A DNA stretch of 64,000 bases. It comes from Bin34 sp963422415 (GTDB lineage Bacteria; Chloroflexota; Anaerolineae; Caldilineales; Caldilineaceae). A program made the translations under genes and the position numbers. The stretch is taken from NCBI GenBank assembly GCA_963422415.1, contig OY729430.1, forward strand, positions 1,302,001 to 1,366,000. The letters run 5' to 3'. The notes below the pieces were generated by a model. That model made no database searches. It was not told the DNA's origin and saw only the letters and a program-made list of their open reading frames with translations. Positions 26,560-36,159 of this stretch are shown here, one piece after another; the first letter of the stretch is position 1; each line of letters starts with the position of its first letter.

Positions 26560-27149
26560 GCGAGATGGCCTTTCAGACTATACATTAAGGCAGGCAACTG
26601 GCTGAATTCGGAGAACCGCTGCTGCACGCTGGGGACATTGCGGGGGCCCTAGGGCGATAGGGGACAAGGCAAGGCCGCCACTTGTACGGGTCTGTTCTCC
26701 CCTTGTTCCTTGCCGGCCGCGGGATCGAACGGTTGTATATGGGAAGAATGTTCCTATGGGGGTATATCGGATGGATTGGGTCCTGGTGTTGCCTGGGACG
26801 TTCATCTTCGGGTTGGCTTCGGACTCGGGCCGTTGGTCCGGGGCCATCCATGACGAATCGAGCTGCCCCTTGGATTTCTCTTTTCTGCAGCGAGGTTCCG
26901 ACAGATGGGCTCTCTTGCATCTGGGCAGGCACTTCGTGGCTCGACTGTCCGACAAGGACTGTGGGTGCCGGCCGCACAGCGTCCTTCCTTGCAGAGTCCA
27001 AATCGATGTACACGCCCTCCCTCCTTTGGTCCTGTTCCGTGTTGCAACTTCATATTGGCCTTGGTACAGCCCAAGAGCCCTTGCTCTGTGCTAGGATGGA
27101 GTCTCTGTAAGGTCTTTCCCAAGCCTTTCTTCCTGTTCTTTACACTGGT
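26560..27149. other. Divergent promoter region, no gene seen
   Basis: Two divergent transcription units start on either side of this 590-base stretch (membrane/MutL operon and the LysM gene). No frame has coding character, and no clear operator or riboswitch is recognised. Confidence 0.4.
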
Positions 27150-30100
27150 GTGCCGCCAGTCTCTCATCGGGTGAACCCGAAGACGCGAACAGCGCGGTGG
27201 GTTGAATCCCCTATACCGTCCACTGTGTGTTTCCGACCGGCTCCCGCAAGCCTAGACAACGCCGTTCGTTCCCTTGGCTGGCCATTGTGGAGCAAGATAC
27301 TGCTGTGTCTGTGCACGGTCTTGCTTGGGTGGTTTTCCTCGCCCGGAGCGTTGCGGGCCCAGACCACCACCAACAATGGCTATTATTATTATGTGCAGCC
27401 ATTGGACACGTGGTTTTCCATTGCCCGGACCACGGGCTACTCGATAGACGTTCTGCAAAGCCTGAACCCTCAGGCGGTGCGCGACTTTGACATCGTGTAC
27501 CGGGGCGAGAAGCTGCTGGTGCCGGCGGACTTCTCTCGGCAAGACGCTCAGTACCACAAGATCCAGGCCGGAGATTCCTGGAGTGGCGTAGCCGAGGGCT
27601 ATGGCCTGAAAGTCAATCTGCTGTTGGGCGCAAACGGGGAAAGTAGCGCCACCCCCAATCCCCTGGAAGTGGGCCGCAGGCTGTTTATCCCGCCCCCGCC
27701 TTCGGAGGCGCCCGTCCAGGTGCCCTTGCCACTTCCGATCCTGCCGGAAGGCGTGGTGGTGCCCGCGGCCTACCTGTCTCACTTGCCCGACGTCGCAGTG
27801 TTTTCCCAGCCGGATCCCGTCAGTCGTCCCTTGGTGGACTTGCCGCCCAACCCGAACCTGCCCCCGCCGGTGTGCCCGGGGCGGGCCAGCGAAGCCCTAG
27901 ACTTCATGAAGGAGGCGCTGGCCTACTGGACCAACAACCCGCGAGGCCTGGTGCAAAGCGCCATGGATTGCGAAATCACCATGCAATCCATGATCTCGGA
28001 TCGGGACATCAATGGCGACGGCTTCCTTGATCTGCTCGTGATTTACGATCTGGACGCCGTGGCAGGCCCAGGCCACAACATGGGGATGGCGCTGTTTCAC
28101 TGGAAAGGCGACGGCTTGGAGCTGGAGATGCAGGCGAAGGCCGCCGGGGACATGGCCTTGCTGGCGGTCGGGGACATCAATGCGGACCAGATGTCTGATC
28201 TGGTCTATTCCGATGAATCCTGCGGCGCCGAGGTCTGCTACACCTCGATCCATATCGAAAGCTGGGATCCTGCGTTGGGGCAGTGGCGAAACTGGACCAC
28301 GGCTCCGGTCGCCATGGTCAACGCGGAAGTCAAGCTGAGGGAGGCGGAAGAGTGGGGAGACGGTCTAGCCGTCAGTGTCCAGGGTGGAGTACACCAAAGC
28401 GCCGAGGCCGGGCCACAAAGGGTGCGCACGGAAATCTGGGCCAGTCCCGACGGACAACCCTACCAGCGCGTCGCCAACGAATACGGCCCTACCAACTACC
28501 TGTATCACGTCGTGATGGAAGCCCATCACAAGACGCGGTCTCCCTTCCAGAATCTGCATGACGCCCAGATGCTGTACCGCCAAGCCTTGGCCGACAATGT
28601 TCTGACGGTCTGGCATGACGTCTCGGAACGGGATTACCTGCGTTCCTTCAGCCTGTTGCAGCTGGCCATCATTGCCGCCTACCAGGAACAGCCGGAAGTG
28701 GCTTCGGAGATCATTGATGTGCTGATGCAGGCATATCCTTCCTCCGTCTTTGCCAATCTCGGCCGAGACTGGCATCAAGCCTTTGAGGGCGTAGGGGATT
28801 CGGTGGTGGCTTGCATGGCGGCTCAAGCCTACGTGGTCTCGCATCCTGCCACCTGGCAGCCTTTCGGGACCTTCGGCTATGCCAATCCGCCGCTCAGCCC
28901 CACTGACATCTGCCCGATCCTGAATCCCTTTCCTGATCAGCAGGTCGTGGAGGTGCAGGATACCGCCTCGCCGGAGGGAGCTCTGGCCTCCCTGTTCCCT
29001 TCCGCCGACAAGTTGCGCCACATGGATCCCCATACCTTCGCCTCCTCCGACGAGCTGCCGGCTTGTCCCGGCACCCTGGATGGATATCCGGCGATGATCG
29101 AGACCGTGCTCAATGGCCTCAAGGGAGACTTGCTGCTGGTGGAAACTTGGCTGCGCCTCTGCGAGACGGTGTCGGACCAGGGCGGAGCCTTGCGGTCGGG
29201 CGACCTCAATGGTGACGGGAAAGACGATGTAGTGGCCCTTGTGGTCGGGCACGACGACAAGGGCTTGGGCCCCGATCGGCAGGGAAGCCGCATGATGGTC
29301 TATTACCAGTCCTTTGGCGATGCCTACAGCCTCATCTTTATGCCGCCCACGCTGGGTGTGGGTGCGCTGCTGGCGCTGGAGGACATCAATGTGGATGGCA
29401 AGTTGGACTTGACTTGGGTTGACACCGTCTGCAACTTCCTTTGTCTGTCCACGGTCGAAGTGCTGTCTTGGGAGGGTGACTTCGTCAACAGTCACATTCG
29501 CAAGGGAGCCACCATCGCGAACGGCACCGTGCGGCTGGCTCCCGTTCCCGACACCAATCCGGGGCAGGGCCAGCAAATCATTATGGAAGGCGGCATCAGC
29601 GGCCTTGTGGCCGATGAACAGCAAGTGAACCGGATGGAACTCTGGGAGAGCATCCAAGGAGAACCGTTCCAGCGGGTCTGGTTCGAATATGATCCCGAAA
29701 ATCCCGCCAGCCGTTGCATGGGGCTGGTCCTGATCGAAGCCGATATAGTGCTGGAAGGGGCATCTGCCTACGGCTACGGCCCGGCGCTGCAACTCTATCA
29801 AGATGTGTTGCACGATCCGACGCTGCGGGCTTGCAGTATCACAGGCACACCGCCGGAAACAGAGCTGAGCCTCCTGCGCGGTCTGTCCTATTTCCGTCTT
29901 GTGCAGATTCATGCCCTGACCGGAGACATGCGAGCTGCCCTGATGACTCTGGACGACATGGAATCCGAGCTGTCGGACAATCCTTTCTTGGCCATTGCCC
30001 GAGACTGGCGCGCGGCATATGCCGCGGTGGCTCATCCGGTGACTGCCTGCCAGACCGTGCTGCCTCTGATCCAGGCGGAGCCCGCCACATGGCAGGTCAC

Positions 30101-30173
30101 TGACATATTCGGCATGGATCATCCATCCGAGATGGAATCCACGCTCTGCTTTGTGCCGGAGACCGCTTCCTGA
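27150..30173 (+). CDS. Secreted LysM protein with duplicated VCBS/FG-GAP and helical modules
   Basis: About 1000 residues. A signal sequence (ILLCLCTVLLGWFSSPGALRAQ, about 50-71) precedes two LysM domains: YYYVQPLDTWFSIARTTGYS (about 77-125) and YHKIQAGDSWSGVAEGYGL (about 131-178). LysM domains bind peptidoglycan or chitin. A Pro-rich linker leads to two tandem modules of about 400 residues. Each has Ca-binding FG-GAP/VCBS-like repeats (DRDINGDGFLDLL and GDINADQMSDLV; GDLNGDGKDDVV and DINVDGKLDL) and then a helical TPR-like region ending in matching PATWQ segments. The second module parallels the first, so it arose by internal duplication. It is probably wall-associated and exported. The start codon is uncertain; GTG 27150 is the longest. 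Confidence 0.85.
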   Translation: MPPVSHRVNPKTRTARWVESPIPSTVCFRPAPASLDNAVRSLGWPLWSKILLCLCTVLLGWFSSPGALRAQTTTNNGYYYYVQPLDTWFSIARTTGYSIDVLQSLNPQAVRDFDIVYRGEKLLVPADFSRQDAQYHKIQAGDSWSGVAEGYGLKVNLLLGANGESSATPNPLEVGRRLFIPPPPSEAPVQVPLPLPILPEGVVVPAAYLSHLPDVAVFSQPDPVSRPLVDLPPNPNLPPPVCPGRASEALDFMKEALAYWTNNPRGLVQSAMDCEITMQSMISDRDINGDGFLDLLVIYDLDAVAGPGHNMGMALFHWKGDGLELEMQAKAAGDMALLAVGDINADQMSDLVYSDESCGAEVCYTSIHIESWDPALGQWRNWTTAPVAMVNAEVKLREAEEWGDGLAVSVQGGVHQSAEAGPQRVRTEIWASPDGQPYQRVANEYGPTNYLYHVVMEAHHKTRSPFQNLHDAQMLYRQALADNVLTVWHDVSERDYLRSFSLLQLAIIAAYQEQPEVASEIIDVLMQAYPSSVFANLGRDWHQAFEGVGDSVVACMAAQAYVVSHPATWQPFGTFGYANPPLSPTDICPILNPFPDQQVVEVQDTASPEGALASLFPSADKLRHMDPHTFASSDELPACPGTLDGYPAMIETVLNGLKGDLLLVETWLRLCETVSDQGGALRSGDLNGDGKDDVVALVVGHDDKGLGPDRQGSRMMVYYQSFGDAYSLIFMPPTLGVGALLALEDINVDGKLDLTWVDTVCNFLCLSTVEVLSWEGDFVNSHIRKGATIANGTVRLAPVPDTNPGQGQQIIMEGGISGLVADEQQVNRMELWESIQGEPFQRVWFEYDPENPASRCMGLVLIEADIVLEGASAYGYGPALQLYQDVLHDPTLRACSITGTPPETELSLLRGLSYFRLVQIHALTGDMRAALMTLDDMESELSDNPFLAIARDWRAAYAAVAHPVTACQTVLPLIQAEPATWQVTDIFGMDHPSEMESTLCFVPETAS

Positions 30174-30432
30174 CTCTCTGGGTCATCAAGGTTGGAGCAA
30201 CGGAGCGGCATGCTCTCCTTGTCTCCTTTTGCGACGCATGCACAGGCTGGGAGCCTGCAGGAAGAAATATTGCCGGGAGCCGCTGATCACATCTGGGAAG
30301 GGCAGTACAAAACCTGATCCGGCGACACAAAGTGGCCATGGCTGGAATTTATGCTTGCCTTGAGAGCGTCAGGCCGGTCTTCTTGGACTGCACCGAATTC
30401 CGTGACCCAGAACACCGTGGATCGAACCGGGC
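30174..30432. other. Convergent intergenic region
   Basis: The LysM gene and the truncated glycosyltransferase converge here. No gene is seen. The part next to 30432 may contain degraded C-terminal codons of the glycosyltransferase: in a shifted frame VLGHGIR sits where the family has its conserved region after the TPVI motif. Confidence 0.35.
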
Positions 30433-31389
30433 TCAGTGGCTACTGGTGATCACCGGTGTACCGGCCTGCATGGCTTCCGCCACCATCAGACCAAATCCTT
30501 CATACAGTCCGGGGAAAACCAAGGCGGTCGCCATGTCATACAGGGCCGCCTTCTCTGCCTCCGTAACATAGTGCAGCAAGCGCACATGGGATTCCAGACC
30601 GAGTTCCGCAATCACGGGTCTGGGATCCTGCAATACCCGCGTGTCACGGGCTGGCAGTCGGCCGGCCAGGACCAGCGCCATGGCGGGATCGCCTCCCTTC
30701 TGGCGGAACACCGCAAAGGCCTTGAGCAACGTGGCTACGTTCTTGCGCCGCTCGAAGCTGCCTAGATACAAGAAGAAGCGGTCGGGCAGGCTGTGTTGCC
30801 GCCGCAGGCGCGCGACGACAGAGGCGCACGGGATCCCGCGCGGAGCCACGCCGTTGGAAATCACGGAGACATGTCTCTGCGCCAGACCCAATTGTTCTTC
30901 CAGGTCCTGTCCGGCGGCCTTGCTTACGGTCAAGATCTGGCGCGTGCGGCGTGTGGCGGCGGTGACCAAGCGCAGATACAGCTTCTGGCGTGCAGTGGAT
31001 CGGTAGGCGGAGAGCAGAGCGGGAATTGCATCGTGAATGGTCGTCACCTGGGGTTGGGGTTGCCAGAGCGAGGCGGTCCAGTAAGGGTGCCACACTAGAC
31101 AGGCCTGCAGTTTCCGGCCCCAACGGGGCACCGTGACTTGTTCCCACCACACCTTGGCCAAGGCTCGTGGCAGGCTGCCAGGGCTGACTCTGTGCAGGAC
31201 CAGGCCCTCTCTCGAAAATGCATCGTCTCGCAGGGATTCACTGGTGTGCTCCCTGGGCGCCAAGAGGTGGAGGCGCAGGGCATCCTCCTGCGCGGTGTAT
31301 GGCCAATGGCGCAGCAAGGCGTTGACATATTGACCGAAACCCGTATCCAGCCGATCCCAAAACCAACCATTGACCAGAATGTCATTCAT
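30433..31389 (-). CDS. Group 1 (GT4-type) glycosyltransferase, C-terminus truncated
   Basis: About 318 residues. The N-terminal half (DRLDTGFGQYVNALLRHW, HDAIPALLS) and the nucleotide-sugar half (FFLYLGSFERRKNVATLLKAF, AALVFPGLYEGFGLMVAEAM) match GT4 retaining transferases. The catalytic E-x7-E type motif EGFGLMVAE is intact. The frame stops at TGA right after AGTPVITSSH, whereas relatives continue for about 50 residues (LPEVVGDAA...), so the last Rossmann helix is missing. A frameshift or recent deletion is likely, and activity is doubtful. I chose ATG 31389, preceded by GGGGGGCAGG; ATG 31407 is possible. It stands alone. Confidence 0.75.
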   Translation of the reverse strand: MNDILVNGWFWDRLDTGFGQYVNALLRHWPYTAQEDALRLHLLAPREHTSESLRDDAFSREGLVLHRVSPGSLPRALAKVWWEQVTVPRWGRKLQACLVWHPYWTASLWQPQPQVTTIHDAIPALLSAYRSTARQKLYLRLVTAATRRTRQILTVSKAAGQDLEEQLGLAQRHVSVISNGVAPRGIPCASVVARLRRQHSLPDRFFLYLGSFERRKNVATLLKAFAVFRQKGGDPAMALVLAGRLPARDTRVLQDPRPVIAELGLESHVRLLHYVTEAEKAALYDMATALVFPGLYEGFGLMVAEAMQAGTPVITSSH

Positions 31390-32020
31390 CCTGCCCCCCG
31401 ATACCACACAGAGTGATCCATGCGGCGGCCCGCTTGATTCGACCTTGCTGTAACGGCTCCTGCCGTGCGGCTAGACAGGCCACCTCCCGATCAGATCGAG
31501 CCAGCAAGGGTCGTTGCCTAGCCGGGCTCAGGCCATGCATCTGAGCCGTATCATGGACTTCGCCCGCAAGGCTGCATTCCCGAGGTGCAAAGCGAGACTG
31601 TGACATGGCGATGTCCTTCGGATTCAGTGGGTGGCAGGATGCCGCTCCGGTAGCCGGAGTGGAGAATCGGAAATCGGACTGTTCAACTCCATGACGTATC
31701 CGAGTTTACACCTTGACGAAAATTCTGCATCGTCCACCTGCGCAATTTTCCCAAGAGGGCACAGCGTATACAAATCCAGCCTCTGCCTGCGGCAGGCCGA
31801 CATTTGTCAGTGCAACCAGTACAATAGTGGCAGGTGTCGGCGGAGCGTGGCGCGCGTGATGTCGGCCTGCACGATCAGGCCACGGCCATCCTGCTTCAAG
31901 GGCGACATTCACCCATCCAGGGATGGATTCGTCTTCTGGGCTGTCTGGCGGCCAGTGCAGGATCCGCGTCCGTGATCGGTACAATGCACTCCTGTTCTTC
32001 TGGGAAAACGACAAAAGACA
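31390..32020. other. Intergenic region, no gene seen
   Basis: About 630 bases upstream of both the glycosyltransferase and the decarboxylase-like gene. Frames on both strands are short and not protein-like. Confidence 0.4.
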
Positions 32021-32851
32021 ATGGATATAGAACGGAAAGCCCCTGATCTCTGGCGCATGCCAACCTGCTTCGGCATGGCTACAGGACCGCGCCGCGGGCC
32101 GGACGGTCGCGTTTTTGACAACGCCAATTCTCCCAAATCGGTCAGCCATACTGTGCAATATCGCACGGACCCCGACTCGTTGCGAGCTCTATGCCCGCCC
32201 CGATTTGAGTTGGGATATGCGCCCGTAGTGTCCGTGACGGCCACCTACATGACGGAGATCGAGTGGCTGGCGGGACGTGGGTACGCCACGCTGGGGGTCA
32301 GTTTCCCCGTAACCTACCAAGGGGAGCGAGAGCAGGTGGAAGGCAGTTTCCTGACGGTCTTGTGGGAGAATCTGACGGATCCCATTCTCACGGGACGGGA
32401 GGAACTGGGCTTTGCCAAGATTTACTGTGAATTGCCTCCGCCGCGCGTGATGGGGCGAGGCACCTTTTGCACTGCCAGTTGGCTCTCCTACACTTTCCTT
32501 GACATGTCTCTGACGGAAATGCAGGAAGTCGATCCCGCGGACGTGACTCCGCCCGCGCAGCGCAATGACGGCACGCTCCACTACAAGTACCTGCCGCGTA
32601 CGGGGGAGTGGGGTCGGCCCGATGCGGAATATGCCGTCCTGACTCCCGCTGCCACTCCGCATCGCAAAGTCACAGGCATGTGGCAGGGGGAAGGTGCGCT
32701 GACCTTCCATCCGGCCCGCTGGGAAGACATGCCCACCCAGTACCAGATTGTCAACGGTCTGGCCGCCTTGGAAATCAGGGAATTTCTGGGCGGCAGCATC
32801 GTGGCTGCCGTAGGGGCCAAGGATCTTTCGGATCAGCGCATCTTGCGGTGA
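32021..32851 (+). CDS. Acetoacetate decarboxylase-like protein
   Basis: A 276-residue member of the acetoacetate decarboxylase superfamily. The characteristic GREELGFAKIY (about residues 125-135) corresponds to the segment carrying the Schiff-base lysine, and ATYMTEIEWLAGRGY matches the upstream active-site strand. Family members decarboxylate or condense beta-keto acids; the substrate here is unknown. It lies 75 bases before an asparagine-synthetase-like gene in the same direction, so both may be one unit and may act in a small specialised pathway. Confidence 0.85.
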   Translation: MDIERKAPDLWRMPTCFGMATGPRRGPDGRVFDNANSPKSVSHTVQYRTDPDSLRALCPPRFELGYAPVVSVTATYMTEIEWLAGRGYATLGVSFPVTYQGEREQVEGSFLTVLWENLTDPILTGREELGFAKIYCELPPPRVMGRGTFCTASWLSYTFLDMSLTEMQEVDPADVTPPAQRNDGTLHYKYLPRTGEWGRPDAEYAVLTPAATPHRKVTGMWQGEGALTFHPARWEDMPTQYQIVNGLAALEIREFLGGSIVAAVGAKDLSDQRILR

Positions 32852-32926
32852 TGCGCAGGGAAGCACAGAGCACCGTGCCGTGGCACGGCCCACTTCCCAC
32901 CGCCACTGAAATTTTCCAAGTCTGCC

Positions 32927-34828
32927 GTGAGCTACATTCTGGGGATTGTGGGCGACGCCATGCCTGAATCCCTGCATGCCTATCGACAGGCCATGCTCGA
33001 GGCAATGAATCCGGACTCCCGCCGCGTCGTGCGTTGTGCAGAGGCACCCGGGGGAGCCTTGGCTCTTGTGCAAGGCGCGGGCGCCGAAATTCCCTTGGCT
33101 GGGGGTGGACTGCTGGGTCCGGGGCCTAGGCTCTTGGGGGCTGCGGAAGGCATTCTGGACAACCGCAAGGAACTGGGGCCTGCTCTTTCCCTGGAGCAAA
33201 GGCAGCTTCAGGGCATGCGGGACTGCGAATTGATGCATCTGGCTTTTCAGCGTTGGGAACAGGATTGTGTACATCATCTCCTAGGGGATTATGTCTGGGT
33301 GTACTGGGATCCTGTGTGCACACTGCTGACGCTGGGCCGTGACCACAACGGCCACAGTGTCTTGTATTTCAGCGGATCCACCGGATTGCTGGCCTTCAGC
33401 ACATCCCATCAGGCTCTGGCCGGGTTGCCTTGGGTCAGCGGGGATCTAGACCCACTGTCCATGGCGGCCACCATCGCCAACCTGAATCCCCTCCGGGGGC
33501 GGACAGTCAAGGCGGACATTGGGGTGTTGCCACCGGCCCATACTGCGACTTGGAGCGGCCGCGACATGCGCATGCAACGGTACTGGTTTCCTGAAGAAAC
33601 GGAACTTTGGAGTGGCCAGTCCGAAGAGACATACTGCGAATCCTTGGCTGCTGGCATCCAAGTGGCTGCGGGTCGCATGTATTGTCGGTCTCGGAAACCT
33701 GCCCTGACATTGACTGCGGGCTTGGATTCAGGGGCATTGGCCTGGGCTTGGGCCCATACCGCCGCACGGAGGACAGATCTTGTCACGTACTGCGCCACCC
33801 CTCGTTTTGACACTCAGGCAGAGTGGCCGGAGGGCTTCATCGCCAATGAACTGCCGCAGGCGCAAGCCACTGCCACCCAACTGGGGCTTGACTTGCCCAT
33901 CGGCATCGAAGCCGCAGACTGGGATCCACTGCGCGGCGTCGACTATATGCTGCAGGTGAATCTAGAACCCGGCGTGGGCGTGGGCAACATGTACTGGATG
34001 GCGGCTCTGCTGCAGGCTGTGCAACGGGAAGGCCATGACCTCTTGATGACGGGCCAGCAGGGGAACGGCACGATCTCCTGGTATGGTCGTCCCTGGTCCC
34101 GTTCCTTCCGGGACCTGGCGAGTCAACGTTCCCTGGCCTATGCCCTTCTGCGCAAGGTCGTGCGCCCCTTCCTGCGCTGGGAGATGGCAAACGGGTATCA
34201 CCGCATCTCCCGAGGGTTGGAACCTTGGTTGGAACAGTCCCTCCTGCAACCGGAAATGGCCCGCACGCTGCATATGCGGGAATATGTCAGCCAGACTGAC
34301 TTTCACGGCCCCTATCGGTTTGTGGGTGCGGACGCTCGCCTGCCGCGCTTGCAGGTGGTCGAGCCGGGTCGCAACCGAGTGGGCATGCGCTGGGCCGAGA
34401 GAGGGCACTTTCATGGAGTGCGCATTCGAGATGCCACCGCCAGCAAGGACCTGGTGGAATTGTGTCTCTCCATCCCGGATGCGATCTGGTCTGGACCCCG
34501 GGGTTCCGATCGCTGGCTAATGCGTCGAGCCATGATGGGCAGGCTGCCCCAGGAGGCAACGGGATCATTGGTCCGTGGACGTCAATCCGCCGATCTCTTC
34601 CAACGGCTGCAGATGCAGGAAGAAAGGGTGAGCCACGTTTTGGAGACCCTTTCCGCGCAAGAGGAGGTCACCGCCTATCTGAATATCGAAAAGGCCCAGA
34701 TCGCCTGGAAGAGACTGCTGCAGCGCCCTTTTGCCTACCACCATCAGCAACGGTGCTTGACCACTGTCATGCCTGCTCTGGGCATGGGGCTGTTCATCTC
34801 AAGGAATCGCCTTGCTGCAGCCCCGTGA
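32927..34828 (+). CDS. Asparagine synthetase-like amidotransferase / lasso-cyclase-type enzyme
   Basis: A 633-residue protein. The N-terminal class II glutaminase-like domain (1-200) starts MSYILGIVG and lacks Cys2, so it cannot use glutamine the normal way; this is typical of lasso cyclases (McjC) and beta-lactam synthetases. The ATP-pyrophosphatase domain has LTAGLDSGALA (about 263), a variant of the SGGLDS P-loop in which the first Ser-Gly pair reads T-A, and the late RDATASKDLVELCLSIPD motif typical of the family. It should activate a carboxylate with ATP to form an amide. GTG 32927 is the start. It is not beside RRE/protease genes; those lie at the window's left end, 32 kb away. True asparagine synthesis is unlikely without the nucleophile Cys. 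Confidence 0.82.
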   Translation: MSYILGIVGDAMPESLHAYRQAMLEAMNPDSRRVVRCAEAPGGALALVQGAGAEIPLAGGGLLGPGPRLLGAAEGILDNRKELGPALSLEQRQLQGMRDCELMHLAFQRWEQDCVHHLLGDYVWVYWDPVCTLLTLGRDHNGHSVLYFSGSTGLLAFSTSHQALAGLPWVSGDLDPLSMAATIANLNPLRGRTVKADIGVLPPAHTATWSGRDMRMQRYWFPEETELWSGQSEETYCESLAAGIQVAAGRMYCRSRKPALTLTAGLDSGALAWAWAHTAARRTDLVTYCATPRFDTQAEWPEGFIANELPQAQATATQLGLDLPIGIEAADWDPLRGVDYMLQVNLEPGVGVGNMYWMAALLQAVQREGHDLLMTGQQGNGTISWYGRPWSRSFRDLASQRSLAYALLRKVVRPFLRWEMANGYHRISRGLEPWLEQSLLQPEMARTLHMREYVSQTDFHGPYRFVGADARLPRLQVVEPGRNRVGMRWAERGHFHGVRIRDATASKDLVELCLSIPDAIWSGPRGSDRWLMRRAMMGRLPQEATGSLVRGRQSADLFQRLQMQEERVSHVLETLSAQEEVTAYLNIEKAQIAWKRLLQRPFAYHHQQRCLTTVMPALGMGLFISRNRLAAAP

Positions 34829-34977
34829 CCGTTTCAGCTTCAGAGGTGGCTGACCCTCCCCGCGGTTGCCGCTTGGTGCGCTCCTGTATCCGCGAGCAAG
34901 GGGGAGCAGATTGCACCGGCACATGCTTCTCCATGCAACAGGCAGCGCCTCCCGAGTACAGGAAGGAATACGGATAG
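34825..34977 (+). CDS. Possible 50-residue Cys-containing peptide coupled to the cyclase-like gene
   Basis: The TGA of the asparagine-synthetase-like gene (34826-34828) overlaps a GTG at 34825 (GTGA). From it a 50-codon frame runs to TAG at 34975-34977. The peptide has Cys at 15, 21, 30 and 34 and the core-like stretch GGADCTGTCFSMQQ. A peptide precursor coupled to its cyclase would make sense, but no lasso leader signature (Y-x2-P-x-L, Thr at -2) is present, and a 50-codon frame can arise by chance in GC-rich DNA. Confidence 0.25.
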   Translation: MTVSASEVADPPRGCRLVRSCIREQGGADCTGTCFSMQQAAPPEYRKEYG

Positions 34978-35800
34978 ACGACAAGGGTGTATCGGGTAGA
35001 GATAGGCTGTGGGGTGCATCCTCTTTTGCAAACGTGTCCTTGTGACCAATGAAGCTGGGTCTGAGCTGTCCGAACCTGATCGCGGATTCTGTTATTCCTT
35101 CATCCGCGTATGGACGATGCCCTTCGAAAACGACTGGTGACTCTGTTACGCTGTGGGCGGCTGGCGTTCCGTTCTTGATCGTGGGCAGGATCAGACTGCC
35201 GAACAGTCGCATCCGGAATCCGCTCTGACTTTGATCGCTGGATCTCCACCATTCCTTTCGGGACAATTGCAGTAAGTTTCCAGCCGCCGCGATTGACAGA
35301 TTTTGGCTGGCCTTGAATCAATTTCGGCGATATGGCCCAAGACCGCGGCGCGATTTGAGCAGGATCTCGTTCAAAGGGAATCGGATCGCGTCCGGGCTGA
35401 TTCAAAAAGGGTCTGGAGCAGATCCAGTTTCTCCGAGACTTCGGAGTGGATGGTTTGCGGTTCCATGTAATTGACCAGTTGGTGCAATTCACCCTTGCGC
35501 AGCAACATGGGGCGACCCAGCTCTCTTGCGAGGCGACGGAAAAATTCCTCCGCGAAGTTGCTCAATTTGACCCTTTCCGTCGTGGATAATCTTGCGGGCG
35601 AGAGAACTTCCTGTGCTAGGTGCGGACCCGTGACCTTCCAAGAGGACGAGTACCAACTTGTACAAAGGTCGTGGGGTTCGCAGTATGGCTGTAGCTCACA
35701 TGCTCCTGCGCCACAATATGCGCACAAAGCTAGGCGTTAGGGGCCAGTGACTTCAGGATCAAACGGAATCCAGTGTCCTTCTTTGGTCGGCATAATCTGT
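34978..35800. other. Intergenic region; one doubtful minus-strand frame
   Basis: No solid gene. A minus-strand frame at 35371-35727 contains a protein-like helical stretch (LSNFAEEFFRRLARELGRP...) and could be the tail of a decayed gene. I do not recognise it. Base composition starts to become AT-richer toward the toxin-antitoxin module. Confidence 0.35.
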
Positions 35801-35801
35801 A

Positions 35802-35834
35802 TATAATGATTTTTGTAGCTACAGTGTGGCTACA
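35802..35834 (+). promoter_or_regulatory. Promoter and operator of the dinJ-yafQ module
   Basis: A perfect -10 box TATAAT (35802-35807) is followed by the palindrome TGTAGCTACA (35814-35823) and a near-copy TGTGGCTACA (35825-35834). The -35 is weak (TTCTTT at 35779-35784, 17-bp spacing). The paired sites overlap the transcription start region and are probably where the antitoxin or toxin-antitoxin complex represses its own operon. Confidence 0.65.
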
Positions 35835-35857
35835 TGTTGGAAAACGGAGACTTGAGA

Positions 35858-36115
35858 ATGCGTAATGATGCCATTGTGCGTGCTCGGATTTCTCATGAAA
35901 CCAAAGTACAAGCAACGGAAACGCTTCGCGCTATGGGCTTGTCGGTTTCCGATGCGATCCGTCTGCTTTTACTGCGAATAGCTGAGGAGAAACGATTGCC
36001 ATTCTCTATCCAAGTACCGAATGCCGTTACTGTTGAGGCTATGCGGGAATTGGAAGAGGGAAAGGGGGAACCATTTACTCATGTAGAAGATTTGTTCCAA
36101 GATATTGGTATCTGA
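35858..36115 (+). CDS. dinJ: RelB/DinJ-family antitoxin
   Basis: An 85-residue protein with the ribbon-helix-helix N-terminus (NDAIVRARISHETKVQATETLRAMGLSVSDAIRLLL) that binds DNA, and a C-terminal toxin-binding tail ending in FTHVEDLFQDIGI. ATG 35858 follows GGAGACTTGAGA; the in-frame ATG at 35834 lies inside the operator and is less likely. It should neutralise the YafQ-type toxin encoded 44 bases downstream and repress the operon through the palindromes just upstream. This and the next genes are clearly more AT-rich than the rest of the window, a sign of transfer. Confidence 0.9.
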   Translation: MRNDAIVRARISHETKVQATETLRAMGLSVSDAIRLLLLRIAEEKRLPFSIQVPNAVTVEAMRELEEGKGEPFTHVEDLFQDIGI

Positions 36116-36159
36116 GAACCTGTCATCCATGAGGAGTATGAAGTGACACTGAAGAATCA

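Noticed and set aside
28365..30122. 585-codon minus-strand frame opposite the LysM gene
   Set aside because: Antisense shadow of a GC-rich gene: His/Gln/Gly-rich with no recognisable domain, while the plus strand shows LysM and VCBS motifs.
32189..33277. 362-codon minus-strand frame opposite the decarboxylase and cyclase-like genes
   Set aside because: Spans two well-supported plus-strand genes and lacks any domain pattern.
34825..34977. Reading the coupled micro-ORF as a proven lasso precursor
   Set aside because: No leader consensus, no Thr at -2, and no Asp/Glu at core position 7-9 from a plausible Gly1; kept only as a low-confidence candidate.
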